Source: JAVBOW01 sp031550615 (GTDB taxonomy: Bacteria > Bacteroidota > Bacteroidia > Bacteroidales > Rikenellaceae). From it: DNA of 64,000 nt. Under the pieces are notes generated by a model. It ran no database searches. It saw only the letters and a list, made by a program, of their open reading frames with translations, and was not told the DNA's origin. The stretch spans positions 1-64,000 of the forward strand of contig JAVBOL010000003.1 in assembly GCA_031550615.1 (NCBI GenBank), read 5' to 3'. Shown piece by piece: positions 1 through 8,764 of the stretch (within the stretch, counting starts at the first letter, position 1; each line of letters starts with the position of its first letter). A program made the translations under genes and the position numbers.

Positions 1-2181
1 CTTCATCTCGAACAGCGGGTTCTTCTGCTCCGTCAACCAGCCCTGGAGGTTGTACTTCAGGCTGTCGGTAACCGCGGTCGGGCCTTCGCCGCAGGTCTTC
101 GCGATCAGTTTGCCCAATTCGTCGTAGCCGTAGGTCACGACAGCTGGAGTGCCGCCGTTCAATGTCGTGCGCTCACTCAGCAAACGACTACGGTGATTGT
201 AGGTGAAGTGTTTTTCGAGGATGTCGGCAGGGGTGCCGGCCTCACGCTGCACAGACTCATGATGGCAGAGTACATTGCCGACAAAGTCATATTTGACCGA
301 CGTGCGGCTGATCCCGCCAAGGTGATTCTTCTCTACGGTCTGGACAACACGGCCCTTGTAGTCGTAATAATATGCTCGCTCCACATAGTGCACATCGTCG
401 TAGTCGTCGCCTTCTATGACGGCGAACTTCTCATACACCTTAAGACCTGTGGTGCGTGGATCGAGGACGGATAAAGTGACGATTCCTTCGTAGGCAACAA
501 ACTTCAAATTGGAATCGAGCCCGGGATGTAAGCGTCCATCGTGTAAAGCGAGAGCCTCCACAGCAATGACCTCGGAGTACGCAGTCTGTGTACCGCACCT
601 AACCTTAAGGCGGTAGGACTCATTCTCGTACTCGTTGCAAGGGCAGGTGTAGCTCAGGGTTAATGCCCCGGATATATCCATCCATGTGCCATTAAGGAGT
701 TTTTGCCATTGGTATGAATAGGTCGATGACATTCCTCCGGATGCCGGCAATGAGGATAGGGTCATAGTCGCTTGGGGATGTGTGTTGAGTGACGTTGACC
801 CAGGGTATAATGCAGGATAATTGACAACTCCACGCATATCCACCGGAGGAAGCAGAGGAAGCCAATATCCTTGAGAGCCTATAGCCTTGACAGTGTAGGA
901 TCCGTATTTTGTGACCGGTCTGAATGAAAGTGGAGCAATGTCGCCATACCCAGATGCGGTCTGGACCAACTCCCCGTCGCAGTAAAGTTCATAGCGAAGG
1001 CCCTTTTGAGTCCATAGCGATATGATAGATCCGTTGATGGATATATCGTAAATCTGTACGTGCCCTCCGCCCGGCTGGAAGAATTTAACTGTCGGTAACC
1101 ACACATTGCTATTTTCGCTGCCTGAACGACCTTTAATGCCGGTACTGTATTTTATCGCTTGATTGCTCAGATTCGGGCTGTAATACATTTCAATGATATT
1201 ATGGTAGCCGGCACATAATACCTCTACCTGGATTGACATAATACCTGGCGTACATTCCCGCATAAATGTCTTGATTTGAGACTCGGTTAACTCGATGGAT
1301 GACATGAACTCAAATATGTATGTACCCCCATCCGGACTCAAATATAATGGTTGGCCGTCATAAATACCGTCGCCAAAATTTACAAAATAGACGCCGCGCA
1401 TATAATCCGGTGGACTATCGACATATACCGTCCCAGCCATATCTATCCCCTCACATGTAATATTATAACGCCCTACATGGTTGACAGTATAAATCAACGA
1501 TTCGGCATGGTTGGGTCCGCATGGCGCAAAATATGGTGAACCTTGCGTATATTTAACAGAATGGCTGTAGTCAGGCGCTTGATAATAAATCTCATATTTC
1601 TTATCCTTTGGCGCATTCTCAATATATATAGTTACCGGACAGGCATATGGTATCAGGATATCGTCATCACATCTTACCGGGAGTACCCTGGCCGGACAAG
1701 GTTTCTGCAATACTTCATATGTGCATTCTTCGCGGTCGACAAAGCGTAGAAGTCTGTATGATTCTGTCGAATTCTCGCCTATATACATCCCCCACGGCCA
1801 TGGTCGTGCATCCCCCCAATGGGAATTTTCATAGCGCCGAAAAAGATCGACATAATACTCGAAATCGTCCAAACTAAAATCTTCTATCCACAACCATTCT
1901 GAGCAACCATCGGTACAATCCAGAGGATTTTTTTCATGAGGGCAAACTACAGTGAAAGGGCTCCAGGCCCATTCGGTAAAATGACCGTACTGAAAGTCTG
2001 TACTATGGATGTGGCACTCTACACTAAAATACTGCGCATTATAAGGGATCTCAATACTTTTATTGCACGTATTAACACTGAGTATTCCGGGAACATTAAT
2101 TACTATGACACTTATATCATCTTGACTCATTACCTTTGACGTAACAGAAATCAAGCACAAGAGTATAAAGAGTTTTTTCAT
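1..2181 (-). CDS. Secreted RHS-repeat protein, third of three (3' end beyond window)
   Basis: The frame is open from the ATG at 2181 to the left edge (727 codons), so the C-terminus is missing. Residues 1-20 form a signal peptide (MKKLFILLCL...). Residues ~20-540 match no family I recognise. From ~565 on the protein has the RHS pattern of Bacteroidota DUF6443-type proteins: 'YYYDYKGRVVQ' (~600), 'KYDF.GNVL', 'HFTYNHRSRL', 'YGYDELGKL' and 'KYNLQGWL' (~710). The start lies 36 bases after the stop of the preceding RHS gene, so the two are probably cotranscribed. The first ~510 codons are AT-rich, whereas the RHS part is clearly richer in GC. The missing C-terminus would be where an RHS core and any toxin or variable tip would lie. 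The RHS assignment is firm; function is unknown. Confidence 0.85.
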   Translation of the reverse strand, partial: MKKLFILLCLISVTSKVMSQDDISVIVINVPGILSVNTCNKSIEIPYNAQYFSVECHIHSTDFQYGHFTEWAWSPFTVVCPHEKNPLDCTDGCSEWLWIEDFSLDDFEYYVDLFRRYENSHWGDARPWPWGMYIGENSTESYRLLRFVDREECTYEVLQKPCPARVLPVRCDDDILIPYACPVTIYIENAPKDKKYEIYYQAPDYSHSVKYTQGSPYFAPCGPNHAESLIYTVNHVGRYNITCEGIDMAGTVYVDSPPDYMRGVYFVNFGDGIYDGQPLYLSPDGGTYIFEFMSSIELTESQIKTFMRECTPGIMSIQVEVLCAGYHNIIEMYYSPNLSNQAIKYSTGIKGRSGSENSNVWLPTVKFFQPGGGHVQIYDISINGSIISLWTQKGLRYELYCDGELVQTASGYGDIAPLSFRPVTKYGSYTVKAIGSQGYWLPLLPPVDMRGVVNYPALYPGSTSLNTHPQATMTLSSLPASGGMSSTYSYQWQKLLNGTWMDISGALTLSYTCPCNEYENESYRLKVRCGTQTAYSEVIAVEALALHDGRLHPGLDSNLKFVAYEGIVTLSVLDPRTTGLKVYEKFAVIEGDDYDDVHYVERAYYYDYKGRVVQTVEKNHLGGISRTSVKYDFVGNVLCHHESVQREAGTPADILEKHFTYNHRSRLLSERTTLNGGTPAVVTYGYDELGKLIAKTCGEGPTAVTDSLKYNLQGWLTEQKNPLFEMK

Positions 2182-2217
2182 GGCTTTTGACTGATTAGAC
2201 TGATAAACACTGGAATA

Positions 2218-4629
2218 CTACCTCGCCCCGTATTTGGTCTCGGACAATTGCACTACCACAGAGAACTCATCACCATCAAATGGCTTTAACAGGTTATTCG
2301 ATAACTTAATGTGTACCGAATAATTTTTAAGGTCCTGATTGCACTTCTGTTGTAACTGGCTGCGCGTCATATCGATGTTCTGTTTGACCAAACTACTCAG
2401 AATAGGCCTGTCGATGTCGTCATAAACATTGTATTGCCAGACATTAGCAGACCTCATGTTGCCATCCTGAAACAGCACCAGACGGTCGAATAAATCGTAA
2501 ATCATATACTCGACCGTTTTCCCGGGCAACTTCCTTTCGACTATCCGCCCCATACCGTCGTATGTATATATATAACAGAACCTTTGGGCTATCGGATCAT
2601 TCTCTGAGATCGAATCGTGGTTTGCCAAACATGCACTGCCCTCAGGACTGATCACCCAGCGCAACCGTCCTAAAAGGTCATACAGATAGTAGGTATCAAG
2701 CGTATCTACGCCACGATCTGTCACATTATATGTGCGTTGTAATATTTTGAGGCCATTTACACTGGCAAATGATTCGACCACAGATTGATCCTCGTTAATA
2801 ACGGTCGTTTTAAGGAGTGACCCGACAGGATATGGGGGTTGTTTCCTCAATATGGTGCTGCCTCCAAGTGAATCCAGATAAAATCGAAGCACTTCACTAT
2901 CCCTGTTCGTGCTGTAATCCATCATCGTCCTCTTTTCATATCCCTCCAAACGAAATGCACGTCCCGCATTGGTTTGGTCCTTTACCCGGCCTAAATGAGA
3001 TGTATCATATGTCTTCTCCACAATGGCTTGCAGCGATTCACTGCTACCGAATAATCTCCCATAAAAATCCTGTTGTTTGACAATGGGATCACTCTCGAAT
3101 TCAACAGTATTAACAGCATCAACGTAAGGGAGGTATACCTTTGCATCGTCACGACGCATCTGATCATATACAATTGGGGTAATGATGCTCCCATGTCGTC
3201 CGCCAGACATTGATGCAGCCGCCCCAACGTTAATTTTCTGTACGGGATAGCCAAGCCCGTCATGATAGGTGATATCAATCACGGATTGACCTTCGTTCTC
3301 TTTAGTGAAGGTCTGAACGGCGACATAATTAGTATTGGATGAAATTCCTAACGGGCCAATCAAAAAGCTACCATTGCTTATATCAAATGTATTGCCCTTA
3401 TATGCGGCTTTAATGTTATATGATCCGTAGCCCGATATATTGCAAAATTCAATAGAATCTCCAGTACCGACAACCGATGCAACCATTTCTCCGCCTTTCC
3501 ACAGTTGGTATTCCACGAAATATTGCGATCCATGCAGGTTGACATTGAATAACTCTGGCCCTATAATCTCGGCCGAGTATTTGTATCTGGCTATCTCGCC
3601 ATTTCCTTGCTGCCTAAATACCATCTCATTCCCCGAGTTGCCATCGAACAGATAGGTTCCGTTATCTATCGTATCCCGATCCAGATTTGGGCCACATTTA
3701 ACAGTGACGGTATGGTTACTATAACTGACATCGTCGATATGCGAAAGTTCTATATGCATATCGCGGTTCCATCCGGGGAAAAGTCCGGCATTATATAATT
3801 CTGCGAAATATGCCTTTAACGAGTCTACCGGAGCTCCGACAGGAGTGCCGAAAGATACCGTATAGCATCCGCCATTTTTATCAATTTCGATCGGTTCGGA
3901 ATTGCAAATAATAGATCCATCGTAGAATGGGGAAGTTGTTATCGCAATATTATCTCGTATAATAAATGACCCGAAAACAACCATGTATCGTCCTGATTGG
4001 TCTATATCTTTATATTTGAGCACCGGGAGATTGGGATATTTAACAGTCGTCTCTTTGATTGACGGCGATAAGATCCACCTTAATTCAGTGTCATCGAATC
4101 TATATAGCTCATATTGCTCGAAACAGTCCGGTTCGTAACCAACCAATCTGATTGCAGTCGGTCGACCGGGCAGTATCCTCGAACAATCACATAATACGTC
4201 TAAGGCTTTAGGTGTGTGCTCCTGCTGTTCTATGTAAAAAATACCTCCTTTGACATTGGTAACTTCCAGAGTACGCATTACCCCTGTAAAATTACGGGAA
4301 ACAGAGATAATTAATGTAGCTCTGTTATCTTCACAAAGATCGTTCATAGATATTGAGAACCAGCTACATGAGGAGCACAATCCTCCTTCTACGCGTCCAT
4401 GATCGCATTCATAAAAATCAATAAGCTTACTTGGCTGGCTACCCCAGTCCGTCATTTCCCACAGTTCAGCGGTCATTACCACATCCAAACTAACCTGTCC
4501 TCCATTTTCCAACAGATATGTATCCGACAATGACCCCGGGGCAAAAGGAACATTAAATCGTAGCTTTTGGGCACCGACCTGAAAGCTAATACCCAATGCT
4601 AATATCGTATACAGCATTATCTTTTTCAT
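2218..4629 (-). CDS. Secreted DUF6443/RHS-repeat protein, second of three
   Basis: 803 aa. Residues 1-20 are a signal peptide ending near 'VGAQ'. Residues ~25-425 look like extracellular beta-rich sequence with several Cys ('CSSCSW', 'CDCSR'). A DUF6443 region starts at ~430 ('NYVAVQTF...ITYHDGLGYPVQ') and runs to ~600. RHS-like repeats follow: 'YYLYDLLGRLRWV' (~648), 'YIYTYDGMGRIVER' (~687) and 'YMIYDLFDRLV' (~708). The protein then ends at 803 without the RHS core seen in full-length relatives; similar repeats resume in the next gene downstream. AT-rich codon use differs sharply from the housekeeping genes to the right. Probably cell-surface or secreted; substrate and partner unknown. Confidence 0.85.
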   Translation of the reverse strand: MKKIMLYTILALGISFQVGAQKLRFNVPFAPGSLSDTYLLENGGQVSLDVVMTAELWEMTDWGSQPSKLIDFYECDHGRVEGGLCSSCSWFSISMNDLCEDNRATLIISVSRNFTGVMRTLEVTNVKGGIFYIEQQEHTPKALDVLCDCSRILPGRPTAIRLVGYEPDCFEQYELYRFDDTELRWILSPSIKETTVKYPNLPVLKYKDIDQSGRYMVVFGSFIIRDNIAITTSPFYDGSIICNSEPIEIDKNGGCYTVSFGTPVGAPVDSLKAYFAELYNAGLFPGWNRDMHIELSHIDDVSYSNHTVTVKCGPNLDRDTIDNGTYLFDGNSGNEMVFRQQGNGEIARYKYSAEIIGPELFNVNLHGSQYFVEYQLWKGGEMVASVVGTGDSIEFCNISGYGSYNIKAAYKGNTFDISNGSFLIGPLGISSNTNYVAVQTFTKENEGQSVIDITYHDGLGYPVQKINVGAAASMSGGRHGSIITPIVYDQMRRDDAKVYLPYVDAVNTVEFESDPIVKQQDFYGRLFGSSESLQAIVEKTYDTSHLGRVKDQTNAGRAFRLEGYEKRTMMDYSTNRDSEVLRFYLDSLGGSTILRKQPPYPVGSLLKTTVINEDQSVVESFASVNGLKILQRTYNVTDRGVDTLDTYYLYDLLGRLRWVISPEGSACLANHDSISENDPIAQRFCYIYTYDGMGRIVERKLPGKTVEYMIYDLFDRLVLFQDGNMRSANVWQYNVYDDIDRPILSSLVKQNIDMTRSQLQQKCNQDLKNYSVHIKLSNNLLKPFDGDEFSVVVQLSETKYGAR

Positions 4630-4668
4630 GATTTTGACTTATTTCATGGTTTCTACACTCATACTCGC

Positions 4669-7600
4669 TCACTCTATGCAGGACTGAATGTGGTATTCGT
4701 ACTTATTCAATGTATTTCCCTTGTCATCGCGAACTAAAATTAATCTCCCGGCATCATCATATTCATACGTTGTTTTGCGTCCGGACGGGTCTGTGATAGA
4801 CGTCACTCCAATCAAAGGTTTATGTGTATAGATAGTGATCTGGCAATCGGGCAATTTACTTTTCAGCGATTTTATCCATTCCATGTGTGTGGTTTCATTA
4901 AAAATCAATGAATACTCGATATTTGTGAGTTGAGAATGTCCAAGGGCGGCCATTACCTGGGAACGCGTGGCGTTCTGTATCCTGGCCACAGGATACATAT
5001 GGTGGTATCCCCATATATAGGTGGTGAAAAAGTAGCTTTTACCCCTCACATCCCATATATTGTTTTCTGGGGAATACGAGAAGGAGCCAACAGTTTTAAG
5101 GTAGCCATCGAATTGAAAATCCGGCATTTCAAGCGGCCATGTGATATTGGTGGTCTTGACATATTCTAATCGCGGACCATTCGTACTGCTATAGCATACA
5201 TAATCATTATACTTCCCTTCGACAAAAAGATATTGTTGCCCGGGAAGTTTTTCAGACCTCTGTTCTCTTATGGGATACTGCACATAGTTTTTCGCAACCA
5301 TATGGTTATGGCTGTCGCTACGGTCGGATTGTGGAATATCCACTATATATTGAGTTTTCAGTAGAGTTCCACGCCCTCCGTTATCGAGCACCTCCTCTGC
5401 GATTATCTGCCCGGCGTTGTTGTATGAGTACCGGATCTCCTGCCCGACCATTTGGTTGCCCTGCCGGGTACGGACTAGTTTTTTCTCCAATGGGAATTCG
5501 CCAATATATGTCCGGGCTTCGCTGAAAATATCATTAGCCCTATATATGCGCTGACTATAAGGCAATTCCGCATTCTTGTCATAGACAAACAACTGTTCTT
5601 CTACCAGACCTCCTGATGCATCATATGTTTGTTTGGATGATAATTTACCTCGATTCAGGTGCATTGAAGCGGCGATCCTGAGGGAATTATTAATATTGAC
5701 GTAATCTTCAATAACCCAAATAAGATATCGCTCGTCTTTATTCATCTGTCTATCTCTAAATACTGTCGTATTGTCCGGAATATCTGAATAATTTGTGAAA
5801 TGATACTTGATATTGGAACCGTCATCATAAGTCTCAGTAACCTCACTATAACCGATGTGTGAATGATCTTCTGTATGTATCTCCAAACTTTCTGACGAAT
5901 AAATAATATCATGGTACTCACTACTCTTATGAATGGTTTTATTATGTGTTTCGTAATGTGCAAAAGTAAGGAATGTGCTGTGACGGGGAAATTTCAGCAC
6001 AATGCCAGAACTAACACCATTGCAATCATAAGAATATGCTCTCCTTGTCCGTGTTGTATCGCCGCCGGTGATGGTACAATCATCTATTTTACTAACCCTT
6101 ACTCCGCCCACCTTATTTCCGAATGTTTCATTTGAATAGTTCATAAGACCTGGAAAGTTATTGGACAATGGCGTGCGTTTAACGACCAGCGCTGCATCGT
6201 GGCTCTCATACTCGTATTGGGAGAACCCTCCGGTCGGGTAAGTAATCCTTTTTAACATTCCCAACATTGCCCCCTGGGCATTAGGCTCACAACCCTCTTT
6301 TACGGTTTCCACATAATTAACAGGGGAAGTATACCTGTCGTCGTTAATGTGGGTCATATCTACCGTATTAAATGTATAGCGTCCATTAAAATACCCCCAA
6401 TGGTCACCGGTACAACCATTCACAGGAAAGTTGGATGGATTATCGCAGTAATACTCCATTCTATATACTTCAGGTTCTTTCCCTCGAACCTTTAATGATC
6501 GCAATAACAAAACCTGACTGGCTGTATCCACCCTGCTGCATGGATAATAATCGAGTATTGCTCTCTTCAAGGGTTTGCCAGACGGTTCCCATGCACTGAT
6601 TACTGTAATGGAATCCAGTTTCTTGGTCATCGGCAAGTCTACTAACCCATGCGCATTAGATGAACCACGTTCAGGATAATATCCTTTCTCTTTCCATTTG
6701 CGGTCACTATAGTCGAATTTGATAGTGCACTTATTGTCAATATTAATGGAATTCAGTTGACATACGCGTGATATAATTCTGGTAAGATATGTCGGGTCCG
6801 CTATTACTGAAGACGAGCCTTTGTCCATACGATGAACCATGCCGTCATACAAATCTAGATCCCATGAATACCCAAAGTCATAAACACCGTTTCTCACGAC
6901 ATGGTAAACCTCGGCATCATTATACGAAAAGGAGACCTTACGTCCATTGGGAGCGGTTATCTGCGTGAGAAGCCATAAATTACAACCGGCTTTCATCAGG
7001 TTTGTTCCGTCCTTATTGATAGCGTCATCGTGCTCTTTTTGCCAGTAAGTCGTAAGATATGTTTCGAAGAACTTTGCAGCATCTGGCCCGTCGGTACCAA
7101 AAGTATACATATACCCGTCGCCGGTGGTTATCTCAATGATGCTGCAATAGTTATTATTGTCATCATATCTAAACCGGGATAGATTGACGCGATATTCACC
7201 ATGGGGTGAATCTGTTCCAAACACATAAATAGTGTCAGGCCCCATCATGAATTTACCGGAATGACCCATAAAATTGAATGAAAAGATATCTGGGGACATC
7301 TCAACATTTTCTGAATTAATCCGATAACAATATGTCTTTTCCTTTTTATAGAAATACTTCTCCACCTGTGTAATTTGAGGGTTACTGAATATCGGAATGT
7401 TCGCAGAATTTTTTGCAGCATTCTTATAATACTCATAATACCCCCAGTAATTCCAGTAAGAACCTCCATTTCTGGGAAACGGAGAAGTGCCATCGTTATC
7501 GAATTCATCAGGAACGTCGATAATTTGTCTTGTTATCATACCCCCTGCATTTAGAAACCAGCCGAGACCCACTGAATTCGCAGGCATATTGACCATCAAT

Positions 7601-7890
7601 CCGTTAGATGCATAACTTAAAGACACTGGAATCACGAAATCATTATCTTTGTAGGTGTATATAGGTATTGATGCCATTGCAGTTCCTGTATAAAGGTTCT
7701 GGGCATAATTTCCATATTTCATAAAACTTCCGACCCCCGGAGCCTGGATAATCTCTTCTAATCGATTTAGAGATGGTCGTGGATCAACAGAGGACTTTAC
7801 CTTAATAATAGGCAGTAGAATTAAAAATCCTATAGACATTAAAATTCGTCCACTTAAGGATAAAAGAATTGAAGAGTTAATTTTTATCAT
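4669..7890 (-). CDS. Secreted SpvB/RHS-like protein, first of three
   Basis: 1073 aa from the ATG at 7890; the frame extends three codons to a TTG at 7899 but ATG is preferred. A hydrophobic stretch at residues ~10-30 should direct export. Residues ~50-125 carry the N-terminal signature of large Bacteroidota RHS-type proteins ('GSFMKYGNYAQNLYTG', 'IPVSLSYASNGL', 'VGLGWFLNAGGMITR'), and 'PDIFSFNFMGHSGKF' follows at ~200. One clear RHS repeat lies near the end ('TDPSGRKTTYEYDDAGRL', ~1035-1055). First gene of the three-gene AT-rich operon; the next start is 39 bases downstream. I see no convincing TAnnTTTG box before it. Role unknown; relatives are often linked to surface structures or interbacterial toxins. 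Confidence 0.85.
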   Translation of the reverse strand: MIKINSSILLSLSGRILMSIGFLILLPIIKVKSSVDPRPSLNRLEEIIQAPGVGSFMKYGNYAQNLYTGTAMASIPIYTYKDNDFVIPVSLSYASNGLMVNMPANSVGLGWFLNAGGMITRQIIDVPDEFDNDGTSPFPRNGGSYWNYWGYYEYYKNAAKNSANIPIFSNPQITQVEKYFYKKEKTYCYRINSENVEMSPDIFSFNFMGHSGKFMMGPDTIYVFGTDSPHGEYRVNLSRFRYDDNNNYCSIIEITTGDGYMYTFGTDGPDAAKFFETYLTTYWQKEHDDAINKDGTNLMKAGCNLWLLTQITAPNGRKVSFSYNDAEVYHVVRNGVYDFGYSWDLDLYDGMVHRMDKGSSSVIADPTYLTRIISRVCQLNSINIDNKCTIKFDYSDRKWKEKGYYPERGSSNAHGLVDLPMTKKLDSITVISAWEPSGKPLKRAILDYYPCSRVDTASQVLLLRSLKVRGKEPEVYRMEYYCDNPSNFPVNGCTGDHWGYFNGRYTFNTVDMTHINDDRYTSPVNYVETVKEGCEPNAQGAMLGMLKRITYPTGGFSQYEYESHDAALVVKRTPLSNNFPGLMNYSNETFGNKVGGVRVSKIDDCTITGGDTTRTRRAYSYDCNGVSSGIVLKFPRHSTFLTFAHYETHNKTIHKSSEYHDIIYSSESLEIHTEDHSHIGYSEVTETYDDGSNIKYHFTNYSDIPDNTTVFRDRQMNKDERYLIWVIEDYVNINNSLRIAASMHLNRGKLSSKQTYDASGGLVEEQLFVYDKNAELPYSQRIYRANDIFSEARTYIGEFPLEKKLVRTRQGNQMVGQEIRYSYNNAGQIIAEEVLDNGGRGTLLKTQYIVDIPQSDRSDSHNHMVAKNYVQYPIREQRSEKLPGQQYLFVEGKYNDYVCYSSTNGPRLEYVKTTNITWPLEMPDFQFDGYLKTVGSFSYSPENNIWDVRGKSYFFTTYIWGYHHMYPVARIQNATRSQVMAALGHSQLTNIEYSLIFNETTHMEWIKSLKSKLPDCQITIYTHKPLIGVTSITDPSGRKTTYEYDDAGRLILVRDDKGNTLNKYEYHIQSCIE

Positions 7891-8344
7891 AGCATACAAA
7901 TATTTGGTTAGTAATCACAATTCAAATTTACTGTTCAATATGCTATTAATTATAAAAAACGGGATTAACACAATAAGGGTAACTTACTCATAACCAATCA
8001 TAATACAAAACAAAAACTTAACATCAATTTTTGAGACAGAAACAATTATGTTTTAGGAGGCAGATTACTTCCGTATTAGAGTAGAATCACTCGTGATTTT
8101 GAGTACGATTGTTCATCTCTTATCTGCATATACATACTCGTTATATACCAAATAGCAGATTACCGTATTATTTTCGTACCCTGTAATGGATACGAAAATA
8201 ATACGGTAATCTGCTATTAGTGGTCTTTCGCGTCATGCCAGTGCATCCAATACACTTACGGATACACGGCAAAATACCTGACTACAACTGACTCTTATAT
8301 GTTTTCCCTAATCGATTGCTTTCTTGACGAAAGCCCACTTAAAC
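7891..8344. other. AT-rich non-coding stretch between RHS island and guaB operon
   Basis: No plausible gene in 454 bases. It contains a perfect 28-bp inverted repeat (8151-8218), a degenerate copy of part of its arm at 8061-8078 (cagattac-ttc-cgtatta, a 3-base insertion relative to the arm), and a short dyad aatcac-tc-gtgatt at 8085-8098. All genes on both sides read leftward, so transcripts of guaB and the thioesterase would run into this stretch. Confidence 0.7.
8151..8218. repeat. Perfect 28-bp inverted repeat, 12-base loop
   Basis: Arms 8151-8178 and 8191-8218 are exact reverse complements, separated by 12 bases (8179-8190). The stem is AT-rich (contains gattaccgtattattttcg) and no T-run follows it in either direction, so it does not look like an ordinary intrinsic terminator. 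It could be an RNA hairpin, a protein-binding dyad, or the remnant of a small mobile or invertible element. Confidence 0.9.
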
Positions 8345-8752
8345 CTATAACCCGTTCTCGCGCAATATCTTCAAGAAACTCTCCGGGGCCCGGCATGGCC
8401 TTCGCGTGGCGCTGCTCATGAAAGCCAGCAGCACGCGGCCCGTGTTTATCAATTGCCCGCTTTCGTTGAAAACCTCGTGGAAGAATTCGATCTTCACCGC
8501 GGGCAGTTTTTTGAGCGTAATGCGTATGGTCAGCAGGTCGTCGTAATAGGCGGGCGAGATATAGCGCATATCCACCTCGATCACCGGCATCATCACCCCC
8601 TCGGCCTCCATTTCCCGATAGGTGGTGCCGAAGGTGCGCAACATCTCCGTGCGTGCCGTTTCGTAATAAGTGACGTAGTTGGAGTGGTGCACCACCCCCA
8701 TCGCGTCGGTTTCCTTATAACGGACGCGCAACTGTACCTCGCGGGTTATCAT
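8345..8752 (-). CDS. YbgC/FadM-like acyl-CoA thioesterase (hotdog fold)
   Basis: 135 aa, the usual length for the YbgC/4HBT group. The N-terminus has the family signature 'VRYKETDAMGVVHHSNYVTYYETARTEML', with the conserved Asp and Tyr/His positions of 4HBT enzymes, which hydrolyse acyl-CoA or acyl-ACP thioesters in the cytosol. It starts 12 bases after guaB and is probably the second gene of that transcript. Substrate chain length cannot be read from the sequence. Confidence 0.88.
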   Translation of the reverse strand: MITREVQLRVRYKETDAMGVVHHSNYVTYYETARTEMLRTFGTTYREMEAEGVMMPVIEVDMRYISPAYYDDLLTIRITLKKLPAVKIEFFHEVFNESGQLINTGRVLLAFMSSATRRPCRAPESFLKILRENGL

Positions 8753-8764
8753 GCGGATCGGCTA

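Noticed and set aside
4669..7890. RHS genes as frameshifted pieces of one gene
   Set aside because: Each has its own start and export signal, and gaps of 36-39 bases separate them; a simple frameshift would not create new signal peptides.
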